From NCBI RefSeq assembly GCF_902459705.1, contig NZ_CABPRU010000014.1, positions 1 through 64,000 of the forward strand: 64,000 nucleotides of DNA, given 5' to 3'. Origin of the DNA: Pandoraea terrigena. Its GTDB lineage: Bacteria > Pseudomonadota > Gammaproteobacteria > Burkholderiales > Burkholderiaceae. The notes beneath the pieces are model-generated. The model saw only the letters and a list, made by a program, of their open reading frames with translations. It had not been told where the DNA came from and did not search any database. The position numbers and the translations under genes are program-made. This document shows, in pieces, positions 53,007-61,865 of this stretch (its first letter is position 1; each line of letters starts with the position of its first letter).

Positions 53007-54398
53007 TCATGAAGCGGACGGCTTGATGTTCTGGTTGCAACGGAACAGGTTTTTCGGGTCGTAGCGGGTTTTCACCGCGACAAGACGGTCGTAGTTAGGA
53101 CCGTACGCCGCGCCGATACGCTCGGCCTCGTCCTGCGTCAGGAAGTTGACGTACACGCTGCCCAAGGCAAACGGCGCCGCCGCGTCGAAGAACGCGCGCG
53201 CCCATGCGATGCAACGCGCATCGTCGCTCGCCTCGGTCCAGCGGGCATGGACGTTCATGACATATTGGGCGTCGCGGCTCGAATAGGCCGTAGCATCGAC
53301 CGGCACGCGCCCCGTCTGCCCCCCGATCTGACCAAAGAAGATTTCGCACTGCGGCGACGGGAGACCCTCGACGGCGTCGATCAGCACGTCGAGCAAGCCA
53401 TCCGGTATCTCGGCCAGATTGTGGGATTTCCAATAGTTGCGCGCACCGGGCGTCAGCAGCGGATCGAACGCCTGTTGCCACATCGTGTACGGCATGGGTC
53501 CGAGATGTTCTCCATACGGGGAGCCAAACTTGCGTACCACCTCGACGGCTGCCGGGCCGTCGGCGACCGCGCCCGTGTAGCAGATCGCGAAAGCGATGAT
53601 CGGTTTGCCGTGGACGTCGGCCGGCAGAAATGGCAGCGGTGGGGCGAGCCGCAGAACGGCCCATACCGAGAGGTCATCGGGCATCGCGTCGAAGGCGGTG
53701 CGATATTTCACGAGGGCCGCCTTTGCCTGTTCCAACGGCAATACGACGAGTCCGCCGTACACCTGCGGTCCCACCGGATGCAAGCGAAACTCGAACATCG
53801 TCACCACGCCGAAGTTGCCGCCGCCGCCGCGAATCGCCCAGAACAGATCCGCATGATGATCCGCATCGGCTTGCACCAGTTCGCCGTCGGCCGTGATGAC
53901 ATCCGCGCCGACGAGATTGTCGACCGTCATTCCGTATTGGCGACTCAGCCAGCCGAATCCCCCGCCGAGCGTCAATCCTGCCACGCCAGTGGTTGAATTG
54001 ATCCCGAGGGGTGTCGCCAGTCCGAACGCCTGCGCTTCATGATCGAAATCGCCGAGCGTCGCGCCCGGCTCGACGTACGCGCGGCGCGCCGCCGGATCGA
54101 CCCGTATCGACGTCATGGGCGACAAGTCGATCATCAGGCCGTCGTCGCAGACGGCGCTGCCCGCGATGTTGTGCGCCCCCCCGCGCACGGCCAGCCGCAA
54201 TGCGTGGTCGCGCGCGAAGACCACCGCGCGGCGCACATCGGTAACGCCCTTGCAGCGCACGATCACCGCCGGGTGACGGTCGATCATGGCGTTCCATAGC
54301 CGGCGCGCGTCGTCGAAGCCCGGTTCGGCCGGCAGCAGCACTTGCCCTCTCGTCCCAACCTTGAGATCAGCGATGGCATCGCTGGACAGATTGACCAT
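53007..54398 (-). CDS. FAD-linked oxidoreductase, berberine-bridge-enzyme type
   Basis: The 463-residue flavoprotein oxidase has the FAD-binding PCMH domain with VRGGAHNIAG near residue 77, where the His should link FAD covalently, GLTLGGGFGWLSRQYG near 150 and GGGGNFGVVT near 195. The C-terminal BBE motif is YGPNYDRLVAVKTRYDPKN. Bicovalent members have a second linking Cys ahead of the GGG segment; here that region reads STTGVAG, so single linkage is likely. The ribosome site AGGAGGTG is excellent. It is preceded by a DUF1059 gene on the same strand. The substrate is probably a sugar or alcohol, unknown. Confidence 0.88.
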   Translation of the reverse strand: MVNLSSDAIADLKVGTRGQVLLPAEPGFDDARRLWNAMIDRHPAVIVRCKGVTDVRRAVVFARDHALRLAVRGGAHNIAGSAVCDDGLMIDLSPMTSIRVDPAARRAYVEPGATLGDFDHEAQAFGLATPLGINSTTGVAGLTLGGGFGWLSRQYGMTVDNLVGADVITADGELVQADADHHADLFWAIRGGGGNFGVVTMFEFRLHPVGPQVYGGLVVLPLEQAKAALVKYRTAFDAMPDDLSVWAVLRLAPPLPFLPADVHGKPIIAFAICYTGAVADGPAAVEVVRKFGSPYGEHLGPMPYTMWQQAFDPLLTPGARNYWKSHNLAEIPDGLLDVLIDAVEGLPSPQCEIFFGQIGGQTGRVPVDATAYSSRDAQYVMNVHARWTEASDDARCIAWARAFFDAAAPFALGSVYVNFLTQDEAERIGAAYGPNYDRLVAVKTRYDPKNLFRCNQNIKPSAS

Positions 54399-54430
54399 GA
54401 CACACCTCCTGGCAGGCAAACGGCACGTGA

Positions 54431-54643
54431 TTACGCGTGACGCGGTGCGTCAACGGGCGGTGTCCCGTCATGAAACAGCGTGCGCAACTGGGCGCGCAGT
54501 TCAGCCGAATCGGTATGTCCGTGCACCGTGATGGCGTGCTGCACGGCGGCCTCCAGCAGTTCGTTCTCGGAATCCGCGGAAAGCGCCACTGAACAGTTCA
54601 TTGCGCTCGGGAATTCCCGGCAATCGATGTATTTGCGGGTCAT
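54431..54643 (-). CDS. DUF1059 domain-containing protein
   Basis: The 70-residue protein has YIDCREFPSAMNCSVALSAD followed by a helix ending in QHAITVHGHT, the DUF1059 pattern (small protein with conserved Cys and a C-terminal HAxxxHG). The function is unknown. It is 32 bases upstream of the berberine-bridge-type gene and probably in the same transcript. GAGG upstream supports ATG 54643. Confidence 0.82.
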   Translation of the reverse strand: MTRKYIDCREFPSAMNCSVALSADSENELLEAAVQHAITVHGHTDSAELRAQLRTLFHDGTPPVDAPRHA

Positions 54644-54949
54644 GATGGTCGCCTCACACAAAAGCGTGATCTTGGGCAAATGACCGCGCCGAATACCACG
54701 CGACGCCTGCAGGGCGCGATGTCGCCTTCGACTGATCGCAAGCGAATTCATTTTGAAAGTATAGGTCGCCAGCGGCGAAGTTTCGGCTGCTCAAGGACGA
54801 CGTCGAGGGTTCCGAACCGCGAGGTCTATCCTGAGTTGGGCCAATCCATCGAGGTCCGTGACGCCGGTGCGCCCCGCATCACGCGGTTGACTTCAAACGG
54901 CGCGGGCGTCCTCGCTCGCGCCGTCGATCTCGGTGACGATCTCACGCTG
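54644..54949. other. intergenic region between mgtA and the DUF1059 operon
   Basis: The only notable element is a -10-like TATACT on the minus strand at 54758-54763, which could start the DUF1059-oxidoreductase transcript with a leader of about 110 bases. No gene, terminator or RNA is recognised. Confidence 0.4.
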
Positions 54950-57691
54950 TCACTGCCACCCGAACCGCCGCGCGAACATGCCTTTCATCATCTGCGTGAG
55001 CACGGCGTAGGCAAGCAGGATAGCCGCGAGCATCGGGAAGTACGCGAGCGGCAATGCCTGCATCTTGAACGTGTCGGCGAACGGCGACATCGGCAGCATC
55101 ACGCCGATCAGCATCACGGCGGCCGTCATCATCAGCAACGGCCATGCCGCGCGACTTTGCACGAACGGAATGCGACGCGTGCGGATCAGGTGCACGATGA
55201 GCGTCTGCGACAACAGGCCCTCGACGAACCAGGCGGACTGGAACAGTGTCTGGTGCTCGGCGCTGTTCGCCCCGAACCAATGCCACATCGCTGCGAACGT
55301 CAGCACGTCGAAGATCGAACTGATCGGGCCGAAGAACACCATGAAACGCGACAGATCCGCCGGATTCCAGCGCTGCGGCTGCGTCAGTTGCTCCGCATCG
55401 ACATTGTCGAACGGGATCGTCGTCTGCGACAGATCGTAGAGCAGGTTCTGTGTGAGCAACTGCAGCGGCAGCATCGGCAGGAACGGCAGGAACGCGCTCG
55501 CAATCAGCACCGAGAAGACGTTGCCGAAATTCGAGCTGGCCGTCATCTTGATGTACTTGAGCATGTTCGCGAACGTGCGACGCCCTTCGATCACGCCCTG
55601 CTCCAGCACCATCAAGCTCTTTTCCAGCAGGATCAGGTCGGCCGCTTCCTTGGCGATGTCCACCGCCGTATCCACCGAGATGCCGATGTCGGCCGCGCGC
55701 AAGGCAGGCGCATCATTGATGCCATCGCCCATGAAGCCGACGACATGGCCGTTCGCGCGCAGCAGGCGCACCAGCCGCTCCTTGTGCGACGGCGTGAGCT
55801 TGGCGAACACGTTGGCACGCTCGACCGTCTGCGCCAGTTCGGCATCGCTCATCGCCTCGATGTCGTCGCCCAGCACGCAACCGCTCACCGCCAGGCCCAC
55901 TTCGCGGCAGACCTTCGCCGTCACGAGGTCGTTGTCGCCCGTGAGCACCTTGACGTGGACCCCCGCCGCCGCGAGCGCCTTCAACGCCGGCGCCGTCGAT
56001 TCCTTGGGCGGATCGAGAAACGCGATATACCCGACGAGCACGAGTTCGCGCTCGTCCGCAATGCCATAACCGTCACGCACCGGCGGCAGGTGACGCGTCG
56101 CCACGGCGACCACCCGCAGCCCTTCGGCATTCAGGTCGGCCGTCACGCGACGCAGGCGGGCCAGCACGTCGGGGGTGAGCGGCTCGACGTTCGCGCCATG
56201 CTGCACGCGATCGCACACGGCCATCACCTCCTCCACCGCCCCCTTGCAGATCAGCGCGTGATGATCGCCGTTCTCGCTGACCACCACCGACATGCGACGG
56301 CGCTGGAAGTCGAACGGGATCTCGTCGATCTTCCGATACCGGTTCACGATGTCGAGATGCTGGTGCAGCTCCGCATGGTCGAGCACCGCCACGTCGAGCA
56401 GGTTCTTCAGGCCGGTCTGGTAGAAGCTGTTGAGATAGGCGTACTCGAGCACGTCTTCAGAGGCGTGGCCCCAGACATCGGTATGACGTTCGAGACAGAT
56501 CCTGTCCTGCGTGAGCGTGCCGGTCTTGTCGGTGCACAGCACATCCATCGCGCCGAAGTTCTGGATCGCATCGAGCCGCTTGACGATCACCTTCTTGCGC
56601 GAGAGCACGACCGCGCCCTTGGCGAGCGTGGCCGTCACGATCATCGGCAGCATTTCGGGTGTGAGCCCCACGGCCACCGACAGCGCGAACAGCGACGCCT
56701 CGAGCCAATCGTGCTTGGTGAAGCCATTGATCAGCAGCACGATGGGCGTCATGACCAGCATGAAGCGAATCAGCACCCACGACACGCGGTTCACCCCCTG
56801 CTGGAACGACGTCACGGTCGGTTGTTGTGCCGTGACACGCTGCGCGAGCGAGCCGAAGAAGGTGCGCGCGCCCGTCGCCACGACGACGGCGGTCGCGGAA
56901 CCACTCACGACGTTCGTCCCCATGAATGCGAGGTTGTCGTAGGCGAGCGGATTGCTGCCCCCGGACTCGCAGGGGTGCGCGAACTTCTCGACGGGCAGTG
57001 CCTCGCCCGTAAGCGCCGATTGCGAGATGAACAGGTCCTTGGCCGCGAGAATGCGCACATCCGCCGGAATCATGTCGCCGGCCGCAAGCAATACGATGTC
57101 GCCCGGCACGAGTTCGGCCAACGGAATTTCACGGCCCATGCGCCCCAGACGGCGCACGTTGTCGGCTTCCACGCCGTCGTTGCCGAGCGCTTCGCGACGC
57201 AACACCGTCGCCGTCGTGCTCACCATGGCCTTGAGCTTTTCCGCCGCCTTGGTGGAGCGCGCCTCCTGAACGAACCGCAACACCGTGGAAATGATCACCA
57301 TCGACGCGATGATGATCGTTCCCTCGGTGTCGTCGGTCGCGTATGACACAGCGGCCAATGCCGAGAGCAGCAGGTTGAACGGATTGCGGTAGCAGTTGAA
57401 CAGGTGATGCCACCAGGGCAACGGCTTTTCGTGCTCGACTTCGTTGGCACCCGCGTGCGCGCGAACGGTGGCGGCTTCGTCGTCGGAGAGCCCGACGCGC
57501 GTCGTATGCAGGCGGGCGAGCAGATCGGGGCCGGCGTCGCGGGCGGCGTCGAGCAGACCTGGCGGTGCCTCGTGACCATGCGCGGGCGCATCGAGGGTTT
57601 CGAGCATGTCGCGGCGGCGGAAGAAGCGCAGGCCAAGGCGCGCGCCAAGCACCGCAATCAGTCGCTCGCTGAGCGTGAGAGCTTGTTGCAT
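54950..57691 (-). CDS. mgtA: magnesium-translocating P-type ATPase
   Basis: The 913-residue inner-membrane P3B ATPase imports Mg2+. The phosphorylation motif CTDKTGTLTQ is near residue 388, the actuator motif LTGEALPVEK near 210, the hinge GDGINDAPALRAADIG near 660, with about ten membrane segments including VGLTPEMLPMIV. ATG 57691 (MQQALTLS) has AGGA at eight bases; ATG 57700 is also possible. A long leader with a 68-codon ORF and a hairpin precedes it. Confidence 0.94.
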   Translation of the reverse strand: MQQALTLSERLIAVLGARLGLRFFRRRDMLETLDAPAHGHEAPPGLLDAARDAGPDLLARLHTTRVGLSDDEAATVRAHAGANEVEHEKPLPWWHHLFNCYRNPFNLLLSALAAVSYATDDTEGTIIIASMVIISTVLRFVQEARSTKAAEKLKAMVSTTATVLRREALGNDGVEADNVRRLGRMGREIPLAELVPGDIVLLAAGDMIPADVRILAAKDLFISQSALTGEALPVEKFAHPCESGGSNPLAYDNLAFMGTNVVSGSATAVVVATGARTFFGSLAQRVTAQQPTVTSFQQGVNRVSWVLIRFMLVMTPIVLLINGFTKHDWLEASLFALSVAVGLTPEMLPMIVTATLAKGAVVLSRKKVIVKRLDAIQNFGAMDVLCTDKTGTLTQDRICLERHTDVWGHASEDVLEYAYLNSFYQTGLKNLLDVAVLDHAELHQHLDIVNRYRKIDEIPFDFQRRRMSVVVSENGDHHALICKGAVEEVMAVCDRVQHGANVEPLTPDVLARLRRVTADLNAEGLRVVAVATRHLPPVRDGYGIADERELVLVGYIAFLDPPKESTAPALKALAAAGVHVKVLTGDNDLVTAKVCREVGLAVSGCVLGDDIEAMSDAELAQTVERANVFAKLTPSHKERLVRLLRANGHVVGFMGDGINDAPALRAADIGISVDTAVDIAKEAADLILLEKSLMVLEQGVIEGRRTFANMLKYIKMTASSNFGNVFSVLIASAFLPFLPMLPLQLLTQNLLYDLSQTTIPFDNVDAEQLTQPQRWNPADLSRFMVFFGPISSIFDVLTFAAMWHWFGANSAEHQTLFQSAWFVEGLLSQTLIVHLIRTRRIPFVQSRAAWPLLMMTAAVMLIGVMLPMSPFADTFKMQALPLAYFPMLAAILLAYAVLTQMMKGMFARRFGWQ

Positions 57692-57724
57692 CGGATACAT
57701 CCTGAAAATACGGTCAATACGGCT

Positions 57725-57749
57725 GGGCACCGGCCGGTCGCCGGTGCCC
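57725..57749 (-). terminator. GC-rich hairpin between leader ORF and mgtA, possible attenuator
   Basis: GGGCACCGGC and GCCGGTGCCC form a perfect 10-bp stem with a five-base loop. It starts 22 bases after the leader ORF stop and 34 bases before the mgtA start. The following minus-strand bases AGCCGTATTGACCGTATTTT give a weak, delayed T run. Confidence 0.55.
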
Positions 57750-57770
57750 GCGGAACCGTCGATGCGCGGG

Positions 57771-57977
57771 TCAGCCCGCGTGCCTGGTTGGATCGTTGCG
57801 GCGCACCAGCGCCAGCAGCCACCGCCCGAGTCGCGCCTGCGCCCCCGGACGCTCCGCGTGAACGGCGTCATCGGCGTCATCGGCGTGAGGTGCGACGTGA
57901 TAGTGATGCAGGCACTCGTTGGGCAGCATCAGGGCTTGCGGATTACCGCTGCGAAGGGTCATGGCATAACGGAACAC
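57771..57977 (-). CDS. 68-codon leader ORF upstream of mgtA
   Basis: GTG 57977 has the good ribosome site GGGAGA seven bases upstream. The product begins MFRYAMTLRSGNPQALMLPN, continues with a His- and Asp-rich part (CLHHYHVAPHADDADDAVHAE) and ends basic with WLLALVRRNDPTRHAG. No family is recognised. Its position ahead of a hairpin and mgtA resembles leader-peptide control such as MgtL of enterobacteria, though it is longer and not proline-rich. It may alternatively be an independent small protein. Confidence 0.5.
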   Translation of the reverse strand: MFRYAMTLRSGNPQALMLPNECLHHYHVAPHADDADDAVHAERPGAQARLGRWLLALVRRNDPTRHAG

Positions 57978-58139
57978 GATAATTCTCCCGGCCGCGCGGC
58001 GAACGACCTGGCGCGCACGAGAGCCTCGCATTTCATGACCGGCCCACACGGCAAACGGCCTGAAAACGAACCCCTGCACGCGACGGGGCGACCCGAACGG
58101 CAGATGTGAAGCAAATTAGGGAGCGTGCTACGAAAGACG

Positions 58140-58360
58140 GACGCTATCGGTATGGCCCAACAAAACCCTTTGGCGCGACGGCCAAGGGCACTGGGTAATC
58201 GATACGTGCATCAGAGGTGCGCGCCAACCCGGCTATGCGAGTTAGCGGCAGGGAAGATCCCGGGGACTAACTCGCGGTGATGGTGTCGACTTGCGCCGAC
58301 CGGCAACTACCACTAGAACTACTGTCCACGGAAGGACCTCCTGAGGGCTATGACGGCGCG
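58140..58360 (-). ncRNA. candidate structured mgtA leader RNA
   Basis: Several stems are visible: GCGAGTTAG (58237-58245) with CTAACTCGC (58267-58275); CCCTTTGGC (58166-58174) with GCCAAGGG (58181-58188); and GTCC/GGAC around 58325-58336. Read on the minus strand they would lie in the 5' leader of mgtA if transcription starts near 58354. It does not match the M-box, yybP-ykoY, tmRNA, RNase P, 6S or SRP RNA patterns as I know them. It could be a metal-responsive element. Confidence 0.4.
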
Positions 58361-58366
58361 ATTTTA
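58361..58366 (-). promoter_or_regulatory. -10-like TAAAAT for the mgtA transcript
   Basis: TAAAAT on the minus strand lies just upstream of the structured region. No consensus -35 is found at 17 bases; CTTTTC at 18 bases is the nearest. The start of transcription would be near 58354, about 660 bases before mgtA. Confidence 0.35.
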
Positions 58367-58571
58367 CCCCCGAGCGCGTCTAAAGAAAAGTGACAATTCA
58401 TTGCGTTACAAAATGATGACAAATGCAACTTTCCAGCGCGGAGCCGCTCAGTCAGAATCTGTCATGTTTTCGTCACAAACCGCCTGCCGGCGGCGGTCGA
58501 GGCACCGGCACCTCGCTTAGCCCGGTGGCGCGCCGAACGACCGGCTTGCCCTTTCTCGTCCCCCGGATTTC

Positions 58572-59174
58572 ATGGATTCGATCAACCGCGCCCTGTTCCT
58601 GGCCATCAATGCCTCGCCCAATGTCAGCGAGGGCGAACTGGCCATCGCCGTCCTGCTCGCCAAATACCTGATTCTCCTGGTCCCCGTGGGCCTGACCCTG
58701 CTGTGGCTCGCCGGCGGGCGCGACCGCGAAGGTGCCGTGCATGGTCTGCTGGGCGTGGGGCTCGTGCTGCTCATCAACAGCGTGATCGGGCTGGCCTGGT
58801 TCGAACCTCGGCCGTTTGTCGTCGGTCTCGGCACGAACCTGCTCCCGCATACGCCGACGAGCGCGTTTCCCAGCAACCACGCGTCGATCATGTTCACGTC
58901 CGCATTCGTCCTGATGGGCACGCTCGCGCGCTCGCCGCGCCTGCTCGGCCGGCTGCTGCTGCTGTGCGCCCTGCCTGTTTGCTGGGCACGCGTCTACCTC
59001 GGCGTGCACTGGCCGCTCGACATGTTCGGTGCGCTAGGGGTGTCGGTTGTCGTAGCGCTCATCATGCGCACGGCGAGCGCGCGTGAGACGAGCCGTATCG
59101 TCGCGGCCATCCTCGAAGGACTCTATCGCCGCTTGATGGCGTGGCCGATCGCGCGCGGCTGGCTGCGTCGCTAA
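58572..59174 (+). CDS. PAP2 family undecaprenyl-diphosphatase-like phosphatase
   Basis: The 200-residue inner-membrane phosphatase carries the three PAP2 motifs: RP in WFEPRPFVVG near residue 80, PSNH in SAFPSNHASIM near 98 and RVYLGVHWPLD near 142. About five hydrophobic segments are present. BcrC/YbjG-type members dephosphorylate undecaprenyl diphosphate at the periplasmic face to recycle the peptidoglycan lipid carrier and give bacitracin tolerance. It is divergent from the mgtA leader. Confidence 0.87.
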   Translation: MDSINRALFLAINASPNVSEGELAIAVLLAKYLILLVPVGLTLLWLAGGRDREGAVHGLLGVGLVLLINSVIGLAWFEPRPFVVGLGTNLLPHTPTSAFPSNHASIMFTSAFVLMGTLARSPRLLGRLLLLCALPVCWARVYLGVHWPLDMFGALGVSVVVALIMRTASARETSRIVAAILEGLYRRLMAWPIARGWLRR

Positions 59175-59186
59175 GCCAGCGGAATT

Positions 59187-59258
59187 GGGGAACGGCGGGA
59201 ACCGTCGGGAAAGGGCGGGAAGGGCCGGCGAACGGGCGGGAACGGCGGGAGACTCGGG
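59187..59258 (+). repeat. G-tract cluster downstream of the PAP2 gene
   Basis: Ten runs of three or four G occur in about 70 bases, spaced by short linkers such as AAC and CGA, all on the plus strand. This meets the simple pattern for a G-quadruplex. It lies between convergent genes, in the 3' region of the PAP2 transcript. Confidence 0.55.
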
Positions 59259-59273
59259 AGAACCGAATCTCCC
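59256..59273. terminator. hairpin between convergent PAP2 and rnk genes
   Basis: GGGAGA and TCTCCC pair around ACCGAA. The stem is short and lacks a T run on either side; it may stop transcription from both sides together with the G-rich tract. Confidence 0.35.
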
Positions 59274-59294
59274 AGTGCGGCTTCGGAGACGGGG

Positions 59295-59720
59295 TCAGCG
59301 GTGGTATTCGCCAGCGGCTTCAGGCTGGAAATCGATGCCGAGCAATTCCAGCGCGATGCGATGGCCGCCCGGCACCTGCCAGTGAATCGATTGACCGACA
59401 CGCAACCCGAGCAGCGCGCTGCCCACCGGCGCGAGCACCGAAATACCGCTTGGCGTGCCCGCCAGATGCTGCGGGTACACGAGCGTCACCCGATGCTCCT
59501 GTTGCGCGGCGAAGTCACGATAGCGCACCACCGAATTCATCGTGGCGACGTCGGCCGGCATCTGCTCCGGTTCGACGACGCTCGCCCGGGCAAGCTCTGT
59601 TTCGAGTGCCTCCACATACGGCAATGCCGCACGCGGGGCCTGCGCCATGAGCGCTTCGAGGCGTTCGAGGTCGAGCGTGGAGACAGTGATCGAGGGACGT
59701 TGCGAATGGACGATGGACAT
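59295..59720 (-). CDS. rnk: regulator of nucleoside diphosphate kinase
   Basis: The 141-residue GreA/GreB-related protein binds RNA polymerase. A short N-terminal helical segment (TLDLERLEALMAQ) is followed by PADVATMNSVVRYRD near residue 57 and the C-terminal FKBP-like GreA domain with VTLVYPQHL, ISVLAPVGSALLGL and GIDFQPEA. It lacks the long coiled coil of GreA. It appears monocistronic and divergent from hemL. Confidence 0.9.
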   Translation of the reverse strand: MSIVHSQRPSITVSTLDLERLEALMAQAPRAALPYVEALETELARASVVEPEQMPADVATMNSVVRYRDFAAQQEHRVTLVYPQHLAGTPSGISVLAPVGSALLGLRVGQSIHWQVPGGHRIALELLGIDFQPEAAGEYHR

Positions 59721-59851
59721 GTCGGCGGGCCTGTTTTTCCTTGACGTTGAGGGAGTGGCCTTCAATCTAACAGAAGCCCCGCGGCGCGAGAAGTCCCGGA
59801 CTTGACCGCCATCCGCTAGAATCCACGCATTAGGATCACAACGCTGAAGTC

Positions 59852-61156
59852 ATGTCCGAACACACTACCAATGCCGCCCTCTTCGCGCGCGCCCAGAAAA
59901 CCATTCCCGGCGGCGTGAACTCGCCGGTGCGCGCCTTCCGCTCGGTTGGCGGCACGCCCCGCTTCATCGCCCGCGCACAAGGCCCCTATATGTGGGACGC
60001 CGAAGGCACGCGCTACATCGACTACATCGGCTCGTGGGGCCCGATGATCGTCGGCCACCTGCATCCGGACGTGGTCGCCGCCGTGCACGCCGCGATGTCG
60101 CAGGGCTTCAGCTTCGGCGCCCCCACCGAGGCCGAAGTCGTGATGGCCGAGACGATCTGTGGTCTCGTACCGTCCATCGAGCAGGTGCGCCTGGTGTCCT
60201 CCGGCACCGAGGCAACGATGAGCGCACTGCGCCTGGCGCGCGGCTTTACCGGCCGCAACAAGATCGTGAAGTTCGAAGGTTGCTATCACGGTCACGCCGA
60301 CAGCTTGCTGGTGAAGGCCGGCTCGGGCCTTCTCACGTTTGCCGATTCAACGCGCAACGCGCCGTCGTCGGCCGGTGTGCCGCCCGAAGTCACGCGCGAC
60401 ACGCTCGTGCTCGAATACAACAACGTCGAGCAGCTTCGCGAACTGTTCGCAGGCCAAGGCGGTGAAATCGGCGCCGTGATCGTCGAGCCGGTGGCCGGTA
60501 ACATGAACCTCGTGCGTGGCTCGCGTCACTTCCTGCAGACGCTGCGCGAACTGTGCACCGCGCACGGCGCCGTGCTCATCTTCGACGAAGTGATGTGCGG
60601 CTTCCGCGTCGGGCTGGGTGGCGCGCAAGCGCTCTACGGCATCACGGCCGACCTCACGTGCCTGGGCAAGGTCATCGGCGGCGGGATGCCAGCCGCCGCG
60701 TTCGGCGGACGGCGCGACATCATGTCGCATCTCGCGCCGCTGGGCGGCGTCTACCAGGCCGGCACGCTCTCGGGCAACCCGCTGGCGGTCGCCGCCGGTC
60801 TCGCGACGCTCAAGCTGATTCAGGCGCCCGGCTTCTACGAAGATCTGGCCAAGCGCACGTCGAAGCTCATCACGGGGCTCGTCGACGCCGCGCAGGCGGC
60901 TGGCGTACCGTTCTCGGGCGACAGTGTCGGCGGCATGTTCGGCCTGTACTTTCGCGCCAACGTGCCGCAGAGCTTTGCCGAAGTCACGACGTCGGACGTC
61001 GCCCGCTTCAACAAGTTTTTCCATGCGATGCTCGATCGCGGCGTCTACCTCGCCCCGAGCGCGTTTGAAGCGGGTTTCGTCTCGGCAACGCACGACGACA
61101 CGATCATCGACGCGACGCTCGACGCCGCGCACGACGCGTTCCGGGCCATCGCTTGA
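59852..61156 (+). CDS. hemL: glutamate-1-semialdehyde 2,1-aminomutase
   Basis: The 434-residue PLP enzyme makes 5-aminolevulinate in the C5 tetrapyrrole pathway. N-terminal [20 protein letters not shown] is diagnostic. The cofactor Asp is in [12 protein letters not shown] near 240, and Lys273 in [11 protein letters not shown] forms the internal aldimine. Length and ends match the family. ATG 59852 is preceded by AGGA at 14 bases. The start is 131 bases from the divergent rnk start. Confidence 0.97.
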   Translation: MSEHTTNAALFARAQKTIPGGVNSPVRAFRSVGGTPRFIARAQGPYMWDAEGTRYIDYIGSWGPMIVGHLHPDVVAAVHAAMSQGFSFGAPTEAEVVMAETICGLVPSIEQVRLVSSGTEATMSALRLARGFTGRNKIVKFEGCYHGHADSLLVKAGSGLLTFADSTRNAPSSAGVPPEVTRDTLVLEYNNVEQLRELFAGQGGEIGAVIVEPVAGNMNLVRGSRHFLQTLRELCTAHGAVLIFDEVMCGFRVGLGGAQALYGITADLTCLGKVIGGGMPAAAFGGRRDIMSHLAPLGGVYQAGTLSGNPLAVAAGLATLKLIQAPGFYEDLAKRTSKLITGLVDAAQAAGVPFSGDSVGGMFGLYFRANVPQSFAEVTTSDVARFNKFFHAMLDRGVYLAPSAFEAGFVSATHDDTIIDATLDAAHDAFRAIA

Positions 61157-61240
61157 TCGTCGCAGGGCACATGTCTGTCTTCGGCCGGATCTCGCTTGCA
61201 TCGCGAGCCAGCCAGCCTGACCACCATAGGGAGAAATATC

Positions 61241-61855
61241 ATGCAAATGTCGCTGCCGACAAAGCTGCGCCAGTCGTTTGTACGCTGGCTGGCGCTGGGG
61301 CTTCTCACATCGTTGCTGTCCGCCTGCGGATACAACCAGATCCAGGTCAAGGACGAAGCGGTCAAGGCCGCCTGGAGCGAGGTCGTCAACCAGTACCAGC
61401 GACGCGCCGACCTGGTGCCGAACCTGGTGAATACGGTCAAGGGTTATGCCACGCACGAGCAAACGACGCTCACGGACGTGATCAACGCGCGCGCGAAAGC
61501 CACGAGCATCACCGTCACCCCTGAGACGCTCAACGACCCCGAGGCGTTCAAGCGCTTCCAGCAAGCCCAGGGCGAACTGTCCGGCGCACTCTCGCGCCTG
61601 ATGGCTGTCTCGGAGAACTATCCGAACCTGAAGGCCGACGGCCTGTTCCGCGACCTCCAATCGCAGCTCGAAGGCACGGAAAATCGCATCACCGTGGCGC
61701 GCAATCGCTACATCCAGGCGGTGCAGGACTACAACGTCTATGTGCGTCAGTTTCCGAACAACCTGACGGCGAAGATGTTCGGCTACGGTCCGAAGCCGAA
61801 CTTCACGGTCGAGAACGAGAAGGCCATTTCGACCGCGCCGGCCGTCAAGTTCTGA
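61241..61855 (+). CDS. LemA family lipoprotein
   Basis: The 204-residue protein has a lipoprotein signal (hydrophobic segment, LLSAC near residue 29). The LemA core follows: AWSEVVNQYQRRADLVPNLV near 45, FQQAQGELSGALSRLMAVSE near 105, and NRYIQAVQDYNVYVRQFPNN near 165. LemA proteins are coiled-coil membrane proteins of unclear role, often encoded with TPM-domain proteins as here. The ribosome site AGGGAGAA is strong. It is followed by two TPM-domain genes. Confidence 0.9.
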   Translation: MQMSLPTKLRQSFVRWLALGLLTSLLSACGYNQIQVKDEAVKAAWSEVVNQYQRRADLVPNLVNTVKGYATHEQTTLTDVINARAKATSITVTPETLNDPEAFKRFQQAQGELSGALSRLMAVSENYPNLKADGLFRDLQSQLEGTENRITVARNRYIQAVQDYNVYVRQFPNNLTAKMFGYGPKPNFTVENEKAISTAPAVKF

Positions 61856-61865
61856 GGATCGGACC

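Larger units (their letters stand above)
57978..58571. other. long gap between mgtA leader ORF and PAP2 gene
   Basis: The left part (to about 58360) has strong RNA-like secondary structure read on the minus strand; the right part (58372-58571) is AT-richer and should contain the divergent promoters. No ORF is convincing. Confidence 0.5.

Noticed and set aside
54680-57346. 888-codon plus-strand open frame
   Set aside because: It is antisense to mgtA, whose P-type ATPase motifs are unmistakable; the antisense frame is His/Arg/Asp-rich and low-complexity, typical of GC3-driven shadows.
58140-58360. M-box or other known riboswitch, tmRNA, RNase P RNA, 6S or SRP RNA
   Set aside because: None of the conserved cores I know could be matched on either strand, so only a generic structured-RNA call is made.
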